From CBFDBF01 sp050304615 (lineage in GTDB: Bacteria > Pseudomonadota > Gammaproteobacteria > Chromatiales > Chromatiaceae): 64,000 bases of DNA. This document shows, piece after piece, positions 26,779 through 35,592 of the stretch. Numbering within the stretch: position 1 is the stretch's first letter; every line of letters begins with the position of its first letter. The translations under genes were made by a program, and so were the position numbers. Below the pieces are notes generated by a model. That model saw only the letters and a program-made list of their open reading frames with translations. It searched no databases and was not told the DNA's origin. The stretch is taken from contig JBNLDW010000011.1 of NCBI GenBank assembly GCA_050304615.1, forward strand, positions 310,001 through 374,000, in the 5' to 3' direction.

Positions 26779-27258
26779 CTATAGCCCATAGTCTATATCT
26801 CTGTAGGCAAACCCCTGCTGTCGCCACGCCTCATAGAGTATGATCGCCACGGCATTGGAGAGGTTTAGGCTGCGATTATGCGGGTACATGGGGATAGCGA
26901 GGCACTGCTCCGGCGGGAGTTCATCCAGTAGGGATTGGGGTAGGCCACGTGTCTCAGGGCCAAACAGGAGGGCGTCGCCTGGCTGGAACATAGCATCGGC
27001 ATAGGGTCTGGAGCCGCGGGTAGAGCAGGCAAAAAGTCGGGTTGGCTGCTGCTGTTGAATGAAGTCACTGAAGCATGCGTGTTCCAGTACCCCGGTCAGT
27101 TGCGCATAGTCCATTCCAGCCCGGCGCAGGCTTTTCTCATCCAGTTTAAACCCCAGGGGGTGAATGAGGTGCAGGGTGCTGCCACTGTTGGCGCATAGGC
27201 GTATGATATTGCCGGTATTGGGCGGAATCTCCGGCTCATATAGCACTACATGGAACAT
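26779..27258 (-). CDS. trmL: tRNA (cytidine(34)/uridine(34)-2'-O)-methyltransferase
   Basis: 159 residues from the ATG at 27258, which aligns with the E. coli start ('MFHVVLYEPEIPPNTGNIIR'). It is a SPOUT-class SAM methyltransferase that modifies the wobble base of tRNA-Leu isoacceptors. Knot motifs are visible: 'NTGNIIRLCANSG', 'LLFGPETRGLP' and 'IPMYPHNRSLNLSNAVAIILYE'. No Shine-Dalgarno is present and its start lies only 19 nt from the divergent pyrD start. A TTG 36 nt further upstream is in frame but less likely. Confidence 0.93.
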   Translation of the reverse strand: MFHVVLYEPEIPPNTGNIIRLCANSGSTLHLIHPLGFKLDEKSLRRAGMDYAQLTGVLEHACFSDFIQQQQPTRLFACSTRGSRPYADAMFQPGDALLFGPETRGLPQSLLDELPPEQCLAIPMYPHNRSLNLSNAVAIILYEAWRQQGFAYRDIDYGL

Positions 27259-27277
27259 AACTGTTAATCTACCGTTT

Positions 27278-28219
27278 ATGACAGAGACAACCAAGACACC
27301 CTTGGCCGTTGAGTTTTGCGGGCTTCAGTTCAGTACCCCGCTGGTACTGCTTTCCGGCTGTGTGGGGTTCGGCGAAGAGTATACGCGGATCAAGGGTTTT
27401 TCCAACAGTGACGCCGGAGCGGTATGCCTGAAGGGGACCACCCTGGAGCCGCGTTTGGGGAATCCCCCACACCGGGTATATGAGACCCCCAGCGGGATGC
27501 TGAACTCCATCGGGCTACAGAACCCAGGGGTTGAGACGGTAGTAACGGAGATTCTTCCGGGTCTCGATTTTAGTGAGACTAGGTTTATCGCCAATATATC
27601 CGGCTCAAGCGTTGAGGAGTATGTTGCGGTGGCCCAGCGCTTTGATGACTCCCCAATAGATGCCATAGAGATCAACATCTCCTGTCCCAATGTAAAAGAG
27701 GGAGGTGCTGTCTTTGGTAATGATCCAGAGATGTCGGCCCGGGTAGTAGCAGCATGCCGTAGCGTTACCACCAAACCGTTGATAACCAAGCTGTCACCCA
27801 ATCAGACCGATATTGCCGCAAATGCCCGGCGTTGTCTCGAAGCGGGCACTGATGCCTTCTCTGTGATCAATACACTTATGGGAATGGCTATTGATGCAGA
27901 GAGCCGCTCGCCAGTGATCGGCAATAATCAGGGCGGGCTATCCGGCCCAGCAATAAAGCCGGTTGCTCTGCTCAAGGTGCATCAAGTCTATCAGGTCTGC
28001 CGTGAACATAATGTGCCTATTATCGGCCAGGGTGGGGTCAGCTGTGCCGAAGATGCGTTGGAGTTTTTGATCGCCGGTGCGACCGCCGTGGGGGTTGGTA
28101 CAGCCCTGTTTTACAATCCTCTGATCTGCCAGGAGATCAACCGCGGGATTAGTGACTACCTGCGGCGCCATGATCTGCAGTCGGTTAGCCAACTTAGCGG
28201 GACCCTGCGTCTCAATTAG
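27278..28219 (+). CDS. pyrD: Dihydroorotate dehydrogenase, class 1B-like
   Basis: 313 residues from the ATG at 27278. The TIM-barrel FMN enzyme oxidises dihydroorotate to orotate in pyrimidine synthesis. 'INISCPNVKEGG' carries the catalytic Cys typical of class 1 (class 2 enzymes use Ser), and 'LSGPAIKPVAL' plus 'IPIIGQGGV'-like 'VPIIGQGGVS' match class 1B. Class 1B enzymes normally need the PyrK iron-sulfur/FAD subunit to pass electrons to NAD; no pyrK is in the window. Most Gammaproteobacteria use a membrane class 2 enzyme, so this gene may be acquired or additional. The frame extends upstream, but those residues would overlap trmL and look non-homologous. Confidence 0.88.
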   Translation: MTETTKTPLAVEFCGLQFSTPLVLLSGCVGFGEEYTRIKGFSNSDAGAVCLKGTTLEPRLGNPPHRVYETPSGMLNSIGLQNPGVETVVTEILPGLDFSETRFIANISGSSVEEYVAVAQRFDDSPIDAIEINISCPNVKEGGAVFGNDPEMSARVVAACRSVTTKPLITKLSPNQTDIAANARRCLEAGTDAFSVINTLMGMAIDAESRSPVIGNNQGGLSGPAIKPVALLKVHQVYQVCREHNVPIIGQGGVSCAEDALEFLIAGATAVGVGTALFYNPLICQEINRGISDYLRRHDLQSVSQLSGTLRLN

Positions 28220-28301
28220 AGGGCCGTGTTTGTTTGCAACATCCTGCTATGCTTGTAGCAGGAAACTGCAATATAACCTCTATTAAGGCCAGATTGGACG
28301 C

Positions 28302-29564
28302 ATGACCAGACCCTCATACCCCGTTGATATCAAGACGTTGCGGTCGTTGTCGCCATTCAACGGACTCAACCCCGAGCAGCTTGAGTTGCTGGCTAGTGGC
28401 CTCAGGGTTGAGGTTGGGCAGCACGATGAGCTGCTACTGGAGTATGGCGACAGAGAGCCGTTTCAGCTCTTTTTGCTCAAGGGGCAGGTACTGATGGAGG
28501 ACCCTGATGGTGGCGAGAGTGAGATCACCGGGGGTACGAAACAGGCGAGCCAACCTCTAGCCAGGCTGATCCCACGGCAGTTTAGGGTGACGGCGATCAA
28601 CGAGGTGCACTACCTGCGGGTCCCTTGTGAGTTGATGCCGCGAGTTCTATCGCAGGTGGTTGAAAATCGACAACTGCAGGGCTACGAGATAGCTGAAGGC
28701 TCTCTCAATGTGAATGGCGGTGACACAGAAGATGGTTTGACACGAGCCCTGCTAGATGCCCTGGAGCATAATCAGCTGGTGCTGCCATCGCTGCCGGATG
28801 TGGCCCTCCGGGTGGGACGGGCGGTGCAGGACGAGACCTCTGATGCCCATACCATCGCTAAGATTGTCCAGGCCGATCCGGCCATCACTGCCAAGCTCAT
28901 CGGGGCGGCCAACAGCGCCTATTATGGGGGCAGCGACCCGGTGACCAGCTGTAGTGATGCGGTGGTTCGATTAGGGATGAGGGTGTCTCACAATCTGGTT
29001 CTGGCCTACGTTGTGTGGGAACTGTTTAGGGTTAAATCCCTGGCGCTGCAACAGCGGATGCGAGAGCTGTGGCATCACAGCAACAGGGTGGCGGCCATCT
29101 GTCACGTGCTGGCCCTGCGAGATCGACGCTTTAAGCCGGAGGAGGCTATGTTGATTGGGTTGCTGCACGATATCGGGGTGGCGGCCATTCTGCACCAAGT
29201 GGCACAGTATCCAGATTTTGCGACTGATCCCAAGGCAATAGATCATGCGATCTCCCACCTGCGTGGCCCCATTGGTAGCTCAATTCTGAGGAAGTGGGGG
29301 TTTCCCCAGGAGTTTATTATCGCCGCCCTGGAGGCGGAAGAGTGGATGCGAGAAGGCCCAGCAAAACCAGATTATTGCGATCTGGTAATTGTAGCGCAGC
29401 TGCATAGCTTTATCGGCGGCAGTCATACGCCGCAGGTTCCTCCAATGGATAAGGTTCCGGCGCTGGCCAGACTGGGTCTGGGTGAGCTGGGGCCGGAGCA
29501 GAGCCTAAAAATCCTGACGGCAGCCTCCCTGGAGATTAGAGAGTCGGAACAGCTTTTGGCGTAA
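28302..29564 (+). CDS. cNMP-fold plus HDOD domain signalling protein
   Basis: 420 residues. Residues about 12-135 form a cyclic-nucleotide-binding-like fold with a degenerate ligand cassette ('PLARLIPRQFRVTAI'), closely resembling the first domain of the 1286-residue FGE protein. Residues about 145-360 are an HDOD domain ('LPSLPDVALRVGRAVQDE', 'IVQADPAITAKLIGAANSAYYG', 'SCSDAVVRLGMRVSHNLVLA', 'LIGLLHDIGVAAIL'). HDOD proteins act in c-di-GMP-linked and cell-surface regulation, usually without catalysis. It is monocistronic by position, 83 nt after pyrD. Confidence 0.88.
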   Translation: MTRPSYPVDIKTLRSLSPFNGLNPEQLELLASGLRVEVGQHDELLLEYGDREPFQLFLLKGQVLMEDPDGGESEITGGTKQASQPLARLIPRQFRVTAINEVHYLRVPCELMPRVLSQVVENRQLQGYEIAEGSLNVNGGDTEDGLTRALLDALEHNQLVLPSLPDVALRVGRAVQDETSDAHTIAKIVQADPAITAKLIGAANSAYYGGSDPVTSCSDAVVRLGMRVSHNLVLAYVVWELFRVKSLALQQRMRELWHHSNRVAAICHVLALRDRRFKPEEAMLIGLLHDIGVAAILHQVAQYPDFATDPKAIDHAISHLRGPIGSSILRKWGFPQEFIIAALEAEEWMREGPAKPDYCDLVIVAQLHSFIGGSHTPQVPPMDKVPALARLGLGELGPEQSLKILTAASLEIRESEQLLA

Positions 29565-29649
29565 CCGTATCCCTCCCCTACCAGCGGTAGATCTCCCAAC
29601 GTGTGTCTGAACCCCTATCCTTGGAGGCCATCCGGGTTAGAATGGGCGG

Positions 29650-31878
29650 ATGGATGTCTCCCATATTTTAGATGGACTAAATGAGGTGCAGCGAGAGGCG
29701 GTTACCGCGCCGCCTGGCAGCACCATGGTGCTGGCTGGAGCCGGTTCAGGCAAGACCAGGGTGCTGGTCCATCGTATCGCCTGGGTGATCCGGGTAGAGG
29801 GGGCCTCTCCCTGGGGGGTTTTGGCCGTCACCTTTACCAACAAGGCGGCGCGGGAGATGCGCCACCGGATTGAGCATCTACTGGAGGAGCCGGTCGGCGG
29901 CATGTGGGTGGGGACGTTTCACGGTCTGGCCCATCGCCTGTTGCGCTCCCACTGGCAGGAGGCAAACCTGCCGCAAAACTTTCAGATACTTGACTCTGAT
30001 GATCAACATCGGCTGCTAAAACGGATTATCCGGGAGCTTAATTTGGATGAGACGCGTTGGCCGCCGCGTCAGGCCCAGTGGTTTATAAACCAGCAGAAGG
30101 ATGAGGGGCGTCGTCCCCAACACCTGGATGATAGGGGGGATCTATATGAGCGCCAGATGATCCAGATCTACCAGGCATATGAGGATGTCTGCAACCGCTC
30201 TGGATCGGTGGACTTTGCCGAACTGCTGCTGCGGGCCCATGAGCTGTGGCGGGATCGCCCAGATATCCTGGGACACTACCAGGCGCGCTTTTCGCATATT
30301 TTGGTGGATGAGTTTCAGGATACCAATACCATCCAGTACGCATGGCTGAGGCTGTTGGCGGGCAACAGGGATATCCTGTTCGTGGTTGGGGATGATGACC
30401 AGTCCATCTACGGCTGGCGTGGCGCCAGGGTGGCGAACATCCGCGATTTTCAGCGGGACTACCCCAATACCAGGGCGATCTGCCTGGAGCAGAACTACCG
30501 TTCCAGCGGCAACATCCTGGCCGCGGCTAACGCGGTGATTGCCAATAATGCTACCCGTCTTGGCAAGAGTCTCTGGACGGAGGATGGGGAGGGCGATCCG
30601 ATCAGGGTGTATGCCGCCTTTAACGAGGTAGATGAGGCGCGCTTTGTGTTAGAGCGGATTCGCCACGCCATCACTGCCGGGCGGCAGCGGTCAGAGATAG
30701 CAATCCTCTACCGCACCACTGCCCAGTCCCGGTTGTTTGAAGAGGGATTGATTCAGGCGGGCATCCCCTATCGGGTCTACGGCGGGCTGCGCTTCTTTGA
30801 GCGGGCAGAGATCAAGGATGCTCTGGCTTATTTGCGGTTGGTCTCCAATCGCCATGATGATCCCTCGTTTGAGCGGGCAGTAAACCAGCCTCCACGGGGA
30901 ATCGGTGCACGCACCCTGGAGGCGATCAGGGGGCACGCTCGCGATTTCGGTTGCCCCCTGTGGCAGGCCGCTACCGAGCTACTACAGGGTGACGGTATGA
31001 CGCCGCGGGCGGCCAACGCCCTGCGTGGCTTTGTCGAACTGATCGAGGAGTTGGCTGCGGCCACTGCGAAGATGGAGCTACAGCAACAGGCCGCCCACGT
31101 GATCGCACAGAGCCGCCTGGTAGAGCATTTTGAGAAGTCGCGTGACGGTAAGGGGCCGGATCGGATCGAGAACCTGGAAGAGCTGGTCAATGCCGCCCGC
31201 CAGTTTGATTATGAGATGCCGGAACCATTCTCCCTACAGGAGCCGGATGGCACTGTTGGCACGAACGCAGGTAGTGATCCGGAGCCTACGATGTCGGAGC
31301 TGGACAGCTTTCTGTCCCACGCCGCCCTGGAGGCGGGTGAGCAGCAGGCGGAGGAGTATGAACAGAGTGTCCAGCTTATGACCCTGCACTCCGCCAAGGG
31401 GCTGGAGTTTCCGCTGGTCTTTATCGGCGGCGTAGAGGAGGGGCTGTTTCCCCACCGTATGTCCAGCGACGACCCAGAGCGGCTGGAGGAGGAACGCCGG
31501 CTCTGCTACGTGGGGATGACCCGCGCCATGCAGGAGCTATACCTCACCCACGCGGAGAGTCGGCGGTTGCACGGTTCTGAGATGCATCCGCTGCCCTCTC
31601 GCTTTCTGCGGGAGATTCCGACCGAACTGGTGGAGGAGATCCGTGCCCGGCCTACCCGAGTGCAGCACTCTTTTATTGCCCCGAGGGGGTCGCGCAAGTT
31701 TGTCGAGGAGTCGAGTGCATTTAAACTGGGGCAGCAGGTAGTACATCCCAAATTTGGTGAGGGGGTGGTGTTGAATATGGAGGGTGATGGCGGCAGTGCC
31801 AGGGTGCAAGTCAACTTTAAAGGACTGGGGGCCAAGTGGTTGGTGGTAGCATATGCCAACCTACAGGCTGTTTCGTAA
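29650..31878 (+). CDS. uvrD: DNA helicase II (UvrD)
   Basis: 742 residues, SF1A 3'-5' helicase for nucleotide excision and mismatch repair. Motifs in order: Walker A 'AGAGSGKT' (about 29-36), Ia 'TFTNKAAREM', 'GTFHGLAHRLLR', Walker B 'LVDEFQDTN', III 'VVGDDDQSIYGWRGA', IV 'LEQNYRSS', V 'LMTLHSAKGLEFPLVFIGGVEEG', VI 'VGMTRAM'. The C-terminal Tudor-like tail 'GEGVVLNMEGDG...VNFKGLGAKWLVVAYANL' is UvrD-specific. The ATG is preceded by TAGAAT six bases upstream instead of a Shine-Dalgarno, hinting at a leaderless transcript. Confidence 0.96.
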   Translation: MDVSHILDGLNEVQREAVTAPPGSTMVLAGAGSGKTRVLVHRIAWVIRVEGASPWGVLAVTFTNKAAREMRHRIEHLLEEPVGGMWVGTFHGLAHRLLRSHWQEANLPQNFQILDSDDQHRLLKRIIRELNLDETRWPPRQAQWFINQQKDEGRRPQHLDDRGDLYERQMIQIYQAYEDVCNRSGSVDFAELLLRAHELWRDRPDILGHYQARFSHILVDEFQDTNTIQYAWLRLLAGNRDILFVVGDDDQSIYGWRGARVANIRDFQRDYPNTRAICLEQNYRSSGNILAAANAVIANNATRLGKSLWTEDGEGDPIRVYAAFNEVDEARFVLERIRHAITAGRQRSEIAILYRTTAQSRLFEEGLIQAGIPYRVYGGLRFFERAEIKDALAYLRLVSNRHDDPSFERAVNQPPRGIGARTLEAIRGHARDFGCPLWQAATELLQGDGMTPRAANALRGFVELIEELAAATAKMELQQQAAHVIAQSRLVEHFEKSRDGKGPDRIENLEELVNAARQFDYEMPEPFSLQEPDGTVGTNAGSDPEPTMSELDSFLSHAALEAGEQQAEEYEQSVQLMTLHSAKGLEFPLVFIGGVEEGLFPHRMSSDDPERLEEERRLCYVGMTRAMQELYLTHAESRRLHGSEMHPLPSRFLREIPTELVEEIRARPTRVQHSFIAPRGSRKFVEESSAFKLGQQVVHPKFGEGVVLNMEGDGGSARVQVNFKGLGAKWLVVAYANLQAVS

Positions 31879-31908
31879 TCTTTAAACATCGCAATAGGGG
31901 GAAATATT

Positions 31909-32994
31909 ATGCAACGCCGTGATTTTATAAAGAGGGTGGGTGGTGGCTCCCTGGCGCTAGGCGCGGGGCTGGCTGGAGTGGGCGCGGCCCACGCAGAGGC
32001 CAAGATTCAGTGGAAGATGGTTACCACCTGGCCGAAGAACTTCCCCGGTCTGGGGACGGCGGCCAACAACCTAGCAGCACTGATTGGCGAGATGAGCGGT
32101 GGCCGTATGTCGGTCAAGGTGTATGGGGCCAAGGAGTTGGTGCCGGCATTTGAGGTGTTCGATGCGGTCTCTCGCGGTACCGCCGAGATGGGGCATGGCT
32201 CTGCCTACTACTGGAAGGGTAAGAGCGAGGCGGCCCAGTTCTTCTCCACCGTGCCGTTTGGACTTACCGCCCAGGAGATGAATGGCTGGATGTACCATGG
32301 CGGCGGCCTGGAGTTGTGGAGCGAGCTGTATGCCAATTTCGGTCTGGTACCGGCGCCTGCCGGTAATACCGGGGTGCAGATGGGCGGCTGGTTCAACAAG
32401 GAGATCAACAGTCTGGAGGATCTCAAGGGGTTGAAGATGCGTATCCCCGGACTCGGGGGAGAGGTGCTGAAGCGGGCCGGTGGTATCCCGGTCAGTCTGC
32501 CTGGTGGTGAGCTGTTTACCTCGCTGCAGTCGGGTGCTATCGACGCCACCGAGTGGGTTGGGCCCTACAATGACCTCGCCTTCGGTCTCTTTAAGGCGGC
32601 CAAGTACTACTACTATCCGGGCTTCCATGAGCCGGGCACCATACTCGAGGCTATGATCAATCAGAAGGCACTCAAGGCACTACCGGCCGACCTCCAATCT
32701 ATCGTCATGAACGCCTGCAAGGTGGTTAACCAGGATCTACTATCCGAATATACTGCGCGTAACCCGGCGGCCCTGGAGACCCTGCTGGGCGAACACAAGG
32801 TGGATATGCGGCCCTATCCGGCAGATGTGGTGCAGAAGCTGCGCCAGCTGTCTGAAGAGGTGGTGGCTGAGCTGGCCGCCAAGGACGCCTTCTCGAAAAA
32901 GGTGTTCGACTCTTACAATAGTTATTATCAGCAGGCAAAACGGTGGAGCGGCATCTCGGAGCTAGCCTATCTTGAGGCGCGGGATAAGAGCTGA
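31909..32994 (+). CDS. TRAP transporter solute-binding protein (DctP family), Tat-exported
   Basis: 361 residues. The N-terminus 'MQRRDFIKRVGGGSLALGAG' is a twin-arginine signal ending near 'AHA'. The mature protein is a DctP/TakP-type binding protein ('WKMVTTWPKNFPGLGTAANN', 'GTAEMGHGSAYYW', 'GLKMRIPGLGGEVLKRAGG', 'GAIDATEWVGPYND'). Relatives of this subfamily bind 2-oxo acids or other carboxylates in the periplasm. A good AGGGGGAAA precedes the ATG. The TRAP membrane subunits (DctQ/DctM) are not adjacent, so it is an orphan or works with a distant permease. Confidence 0.9.
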   Translation: MQRRDFIKRVGGGSLALGAGLAGVGAAHAEAKIQWKMVTTWPKNFPGLGTAANNLAALIGEMSGGRMSVKVYGAKELVPAFEVFDAVSRGTAEMGHGSAYYWKGKSEAAQFFSTVPFGLTAQEMNGWMYHGGGLELWSELYANFGLVPAPAGNTGVQMGGWFNKEINSLEDLKGLKMRIPGLGGEVLKRAGGIPVSLPGGELFTSLQSGAIDATEWVGPYNDLAFGLFKAAKYYYYPGFHEPGTILEAMINQKALKALPADLQSIVMNACKVVNQDLLSEYTARNPAALETLLGEHKVDMRPYPADVVQKLRQLSEEVVAELAAKDAFSKKVFDSYNSYYQQAKRWSGISELAYLEARDKS

Positions 32995-33049
32995 CTGTAG
33001 AAGGGGGCAAAGGGGGGTGGCATGATCCTGACCAACAGTGGTTGCTAGG

Positions 33050-34186
33050 ATGATCCCCCTGGCCCTCTACATCCACCTCCCCTGGTGTGTTCGCAAGTGC
33101 CCCTACTGCGACTTCAACTCCCACAGCGTCGATGGGGAGCTGGATGAGGATGCATATATAGGTGCGCTCCTGTCCGATCTGAAACTGGAGTTGCCGCTGG
33201 TTGCCGGGCGCAATCTGAACACTATCTTTATCGGTGGCGGCACCCCCAGCCTGTTTTCGGGCGAGGCCATCGGGCGGCTGCTGGAGGGGGTGCGGGGGGG
33301 CATCGGTTGCAGCCCCGATATGGAGGTGACGCTTGAGGCCAATCCAGGGGCGGTCGAGGCCGAGCGGTTCCGGCAGTATCGACAGTCCGGGGTCAACCGG
33401 CTATCTATCGGTATCCAGAGCTTTGCCGACGGGCAGCTACAGGCCCTGGGGCGTATCCACAGTCGACAGGAGGCGCTAACCGCAGTAGAGAAGGCTTTGG
33501 ATTGCGGCTTCGACAATATTAATCTCGACCTAATGTTTGGGCTGCCTGGGCAGACCCTGGAGCAGGCGCTGGCAGATGTGGCAACCGCCACCGCCCTAAA
33601 CCCCAGCCACATCTCCTACTATCAGCTTACCCTGGAACCAAACACCCGCTTCCACAAAGCCCCCCCTGCCCTGCCAGACGAGGATCTCCTGTGGCAGATA
33701 GAGTCGAGCGGACAGCAGGCGCTGGCAGAGGCGGGCTATCGGCAATATGAGGTCTCTGCTTTTGCCCGGGAGGGGAAGGAGTGTCGCCACAATCGCAACT
33801 ACTGGCAGTTTGGCGACTATCTTGGTATCGGTGCCGGGGCCCATGGCAAGATCACCCATTCCGATCGACGGGTTGAGCGCCGCTGGCGGCGGCGCAGTCC
33901 AGAGGGCTATCTGGCACAGGCTGGGACTGCCGCTGCTATTGCTGGCAGTAGATGGCTAGGGCCGGCAGATCTGATAACAGAGTTCATGCTAAACGCCCTG
34001 CGGCTACACGAAGGAGTGCTGTCAGAGCTATTCACCCAACGTACCGGCCTCGGGCTGGAGGCGGTAGAGGAGCGGCTGCAGCAGGCGGTGGAGCAGGGGC
34101 TACTACACTACTCAGCAGAGTCGATTCGACCGACTGCCGACGGACGCCGCTTTCTGAACGATCTGGTGTCGCTATTTATGCCTTGA
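33050..34186 (+). CDS. hemW: Radical SAM heme chaperone HemW
   Basis: 378 residues from the ATG at 33050; a GTG at 33038 is a possible longer start. The [4Fe-4S]/SAM motif CxxxCxxC appears as 'CVRKCPYCDF' near the N-terminus, followed by 'FIGGGTPSLF', 'VNRLSIGIQSF', 'LGRIHSRQEA' and 'NINLDLMFGLPGQT'. HemW is related to coproporphyrinogen dehydrogenase HemN, but has the HNxxYW-type motif ('HNRNYWQFGDYLGIGAGAH') used in haem binding. It delivers haem to respiratory enzymes. It closes the housekeeping stretch before the accessory region. Confidence 0.93.
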   Translation: MIPLALYIHLPWCVRKCPYCDFNSHSVDGELDEDAYIGALLSDLKLELPLVAGRNLNTIFIGGGTPSLFSGEAIGRLLEGVRGGIGCSPDMEVTLEANPGAVEAERFRQYRQSGVNRLSIGIQSFADGQLQALGRIHSRQEALTAVEKALDCGFDNINLDLMFGLPGQTLEQALADVATATALNPSHISYYQLTLEPNTRFHKAPPALPDEDLLWQIESSGQQALAEAGYRQYEVSAFAREGKECRHNRNYWQFGDYLGIGAGAHGKITHSDRRVERRWRRRSPEGYLAQAGTAAAIAGSRWLGPADLITEFMLNALRLHEGVLSELFTQRTGLGLEAVEERLQQAVEQGLLHYSAESIRPTADGRRFLNDLVSLFMP

Positions 34187-34336
34187 GTGGATTTGTAGTA
34201 GTGTGCACTCTATACACATGTTTAAATCTCACTATGTGTTTTGTCACGCCGGGAAGGCGTCTGTCTAGTGGCGATAAAGGAATAGCCGAAATCTATGCAG
34301 AACTGTAGCCCACAACGATGAGGGGATGAATTAGAC

Positions 34337-35524
34337 ATGCATGAAATCATCTGCCCACACTGCGGAAAGGCATTCAAGATTGACGAAGCTGGGTATGCGG
34401 ACATTCTCAAGCAGGTTCGCGACAGCGAGTTCGAGCGTCAGTTGCATGAGAGACTAGAGCTGGCCGAGAAGGATAAGCGAAATGCGGTTGAGCTCGTCAG
34501 GGTACAAGTCGGTAGCGAAATGCAGAGTGCTGCCACGGCTAAGGATGCTGAGATTCAAGAGCTAAAAGCGAAGCTCAGTGCCAACGAGGTTGCACAGAAG
34601 CTTGCAATCACTGAGGCAGTCAGCGTGGTCGAGAAGGAACGCGATGAACTAAAGAACGGCCTTAAGCAAGTGGAACTTGAAAAGCAACTCGCCGAGAAGT
34701 CACTAAAGGACAAGTACGAGACACAGATCAAGGACCGTGACGATGCAATTGAGCGTCTCAGAGATATGAAGGCACGCCTGTCAACCAAGATGGTTGGCGA
34801 AACTCTTGAACAGCATTGCGAGACTGAGTTTAACCGTTTACGAGCGACGGCCTTTCCGCGGGCCTATTTCGAGAAGGACAATGACGCAAGGACTGGTAGC
34901 AAGGGTGACTACATCTTTCGCGACTCGGACGAGGCAGGTACCGAAATCGTTTCAATAATGTTTGAGATGAAAAACGAAGGCGATACCACCGCAACGAAGA
35001 AAAAGAACGAAGACTTTCTAAAGGAACTCGATAAGGATCGCACCGAGAAGGGGTGCGAGTACGCGGTGCGGGTCTCCCTGCTCGAGCCCGACAGCGAGCT
35101 ATATAACACCGGAATCGTTGACGTGTTTCACCGCTACCCGAAGATGTATGTCGTGCGGCCGCAGTTTTTTCTTCCCATTATTACACTACTGCGTAACGCG
35201 GCGATGAACTCGCTGGAATACAAGTCAGAGCTTGCTCTGGTTAAGGCGCAGAATATCGACGTCACAAATTTCGAAAGCGACCTGGATAAATTCAAGACCG
35301 CATTCGGGAAGAACTATGATCTTGCATCAAGAAAATTTCAAACGGCAATCGATGAGATTGATAAGTCAATAGATCACCTGCAGAAGACGAAAGACGCTCT
35401 ACTTAGCACTGATCGGAATCTTCGTCTCGCAAACGACAAGGCGCAGGATGTCACGGTAAAAAAATTGACCAGACGCAATCCTACGATGGCGGCCAAGTTT
35501 GAGGAACTCAATGAGAAAAAATAA
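34337..35524 (+). CDS. DUF2130 domain protein (predicted PD-(D/E)XK-like nuclease fold)
   Basis: 395 residues. It begins with a short 'ICPHCGKAF' half zinc ribbon, then a coiled coil (about 25-150), then the DUF2130 core (about 155-340). The core contains 'GSKGDYIFRD' and 'EIVSIMFEMKNE', an arrangement of D and ExK compatible with a PD-(D/E)XK nuclease fold, and a second helical stretch closes the protein. Members occur patchily in bacteria, often near mobile or defence genes; biochemical function is not established. The stop codon lies inside an AAATAAAAGCGTCCCC repeat, and the last 24 codons plus repeat are present again at 37674-37771. Confidence 0.85.
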   Translation: MHEIICPHCGKAFKIDEAGYADILKQVRDSEFERQLHERLELAEKDKRNAVELVRVQVGSEMQSAATAKDAEIQELKAKLSANEVAQKLAITEAVSVVEKERDELKNGLKQVELEKQLAEKSLKDKYETQIKDRDDAIERLRDMKARLSTKMVGETLEQHCETEFNRLRATAFPRAYFEKDNDARTGSKGDYIFRDSDEAGTEIVSIMFEMKNEGDTTATKKKNEDFLKELDKDRTEKGCEYAVRVSLLEPDSELYNTGIVDVFHRYPKMYVVRPQFFLPIITLLRNAAMNSLEYKSELALVKAQNIDVTNFESDLDKFKTAFGKNYDLASRKFQTAIDEIDKSIDHLQKTKDALLSTDRNLRLANDKAQDVTVKKLTRRNPTMAAKFEELNEKK

Positions 35525-35540
35525 AAGCGTCCCCTTTTTT
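35443..35540 (+). repeat. DUF2130 3'-end repeat, resident copy
   Basis: 98 nt covering the end of the DUF2130 gene, its stop codon and the adjacent GCGTCCCC motif. It matches 37674-37771 at 95 of 98 positions. The two differences inside the coding part are both synonymous. Confidence 0.9.
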
Positions 35541-35592
35541 CAAATGTTTGCAGTTTGACCTGGTGTTAAAACTACATAGGGAGAGGAAAGTC

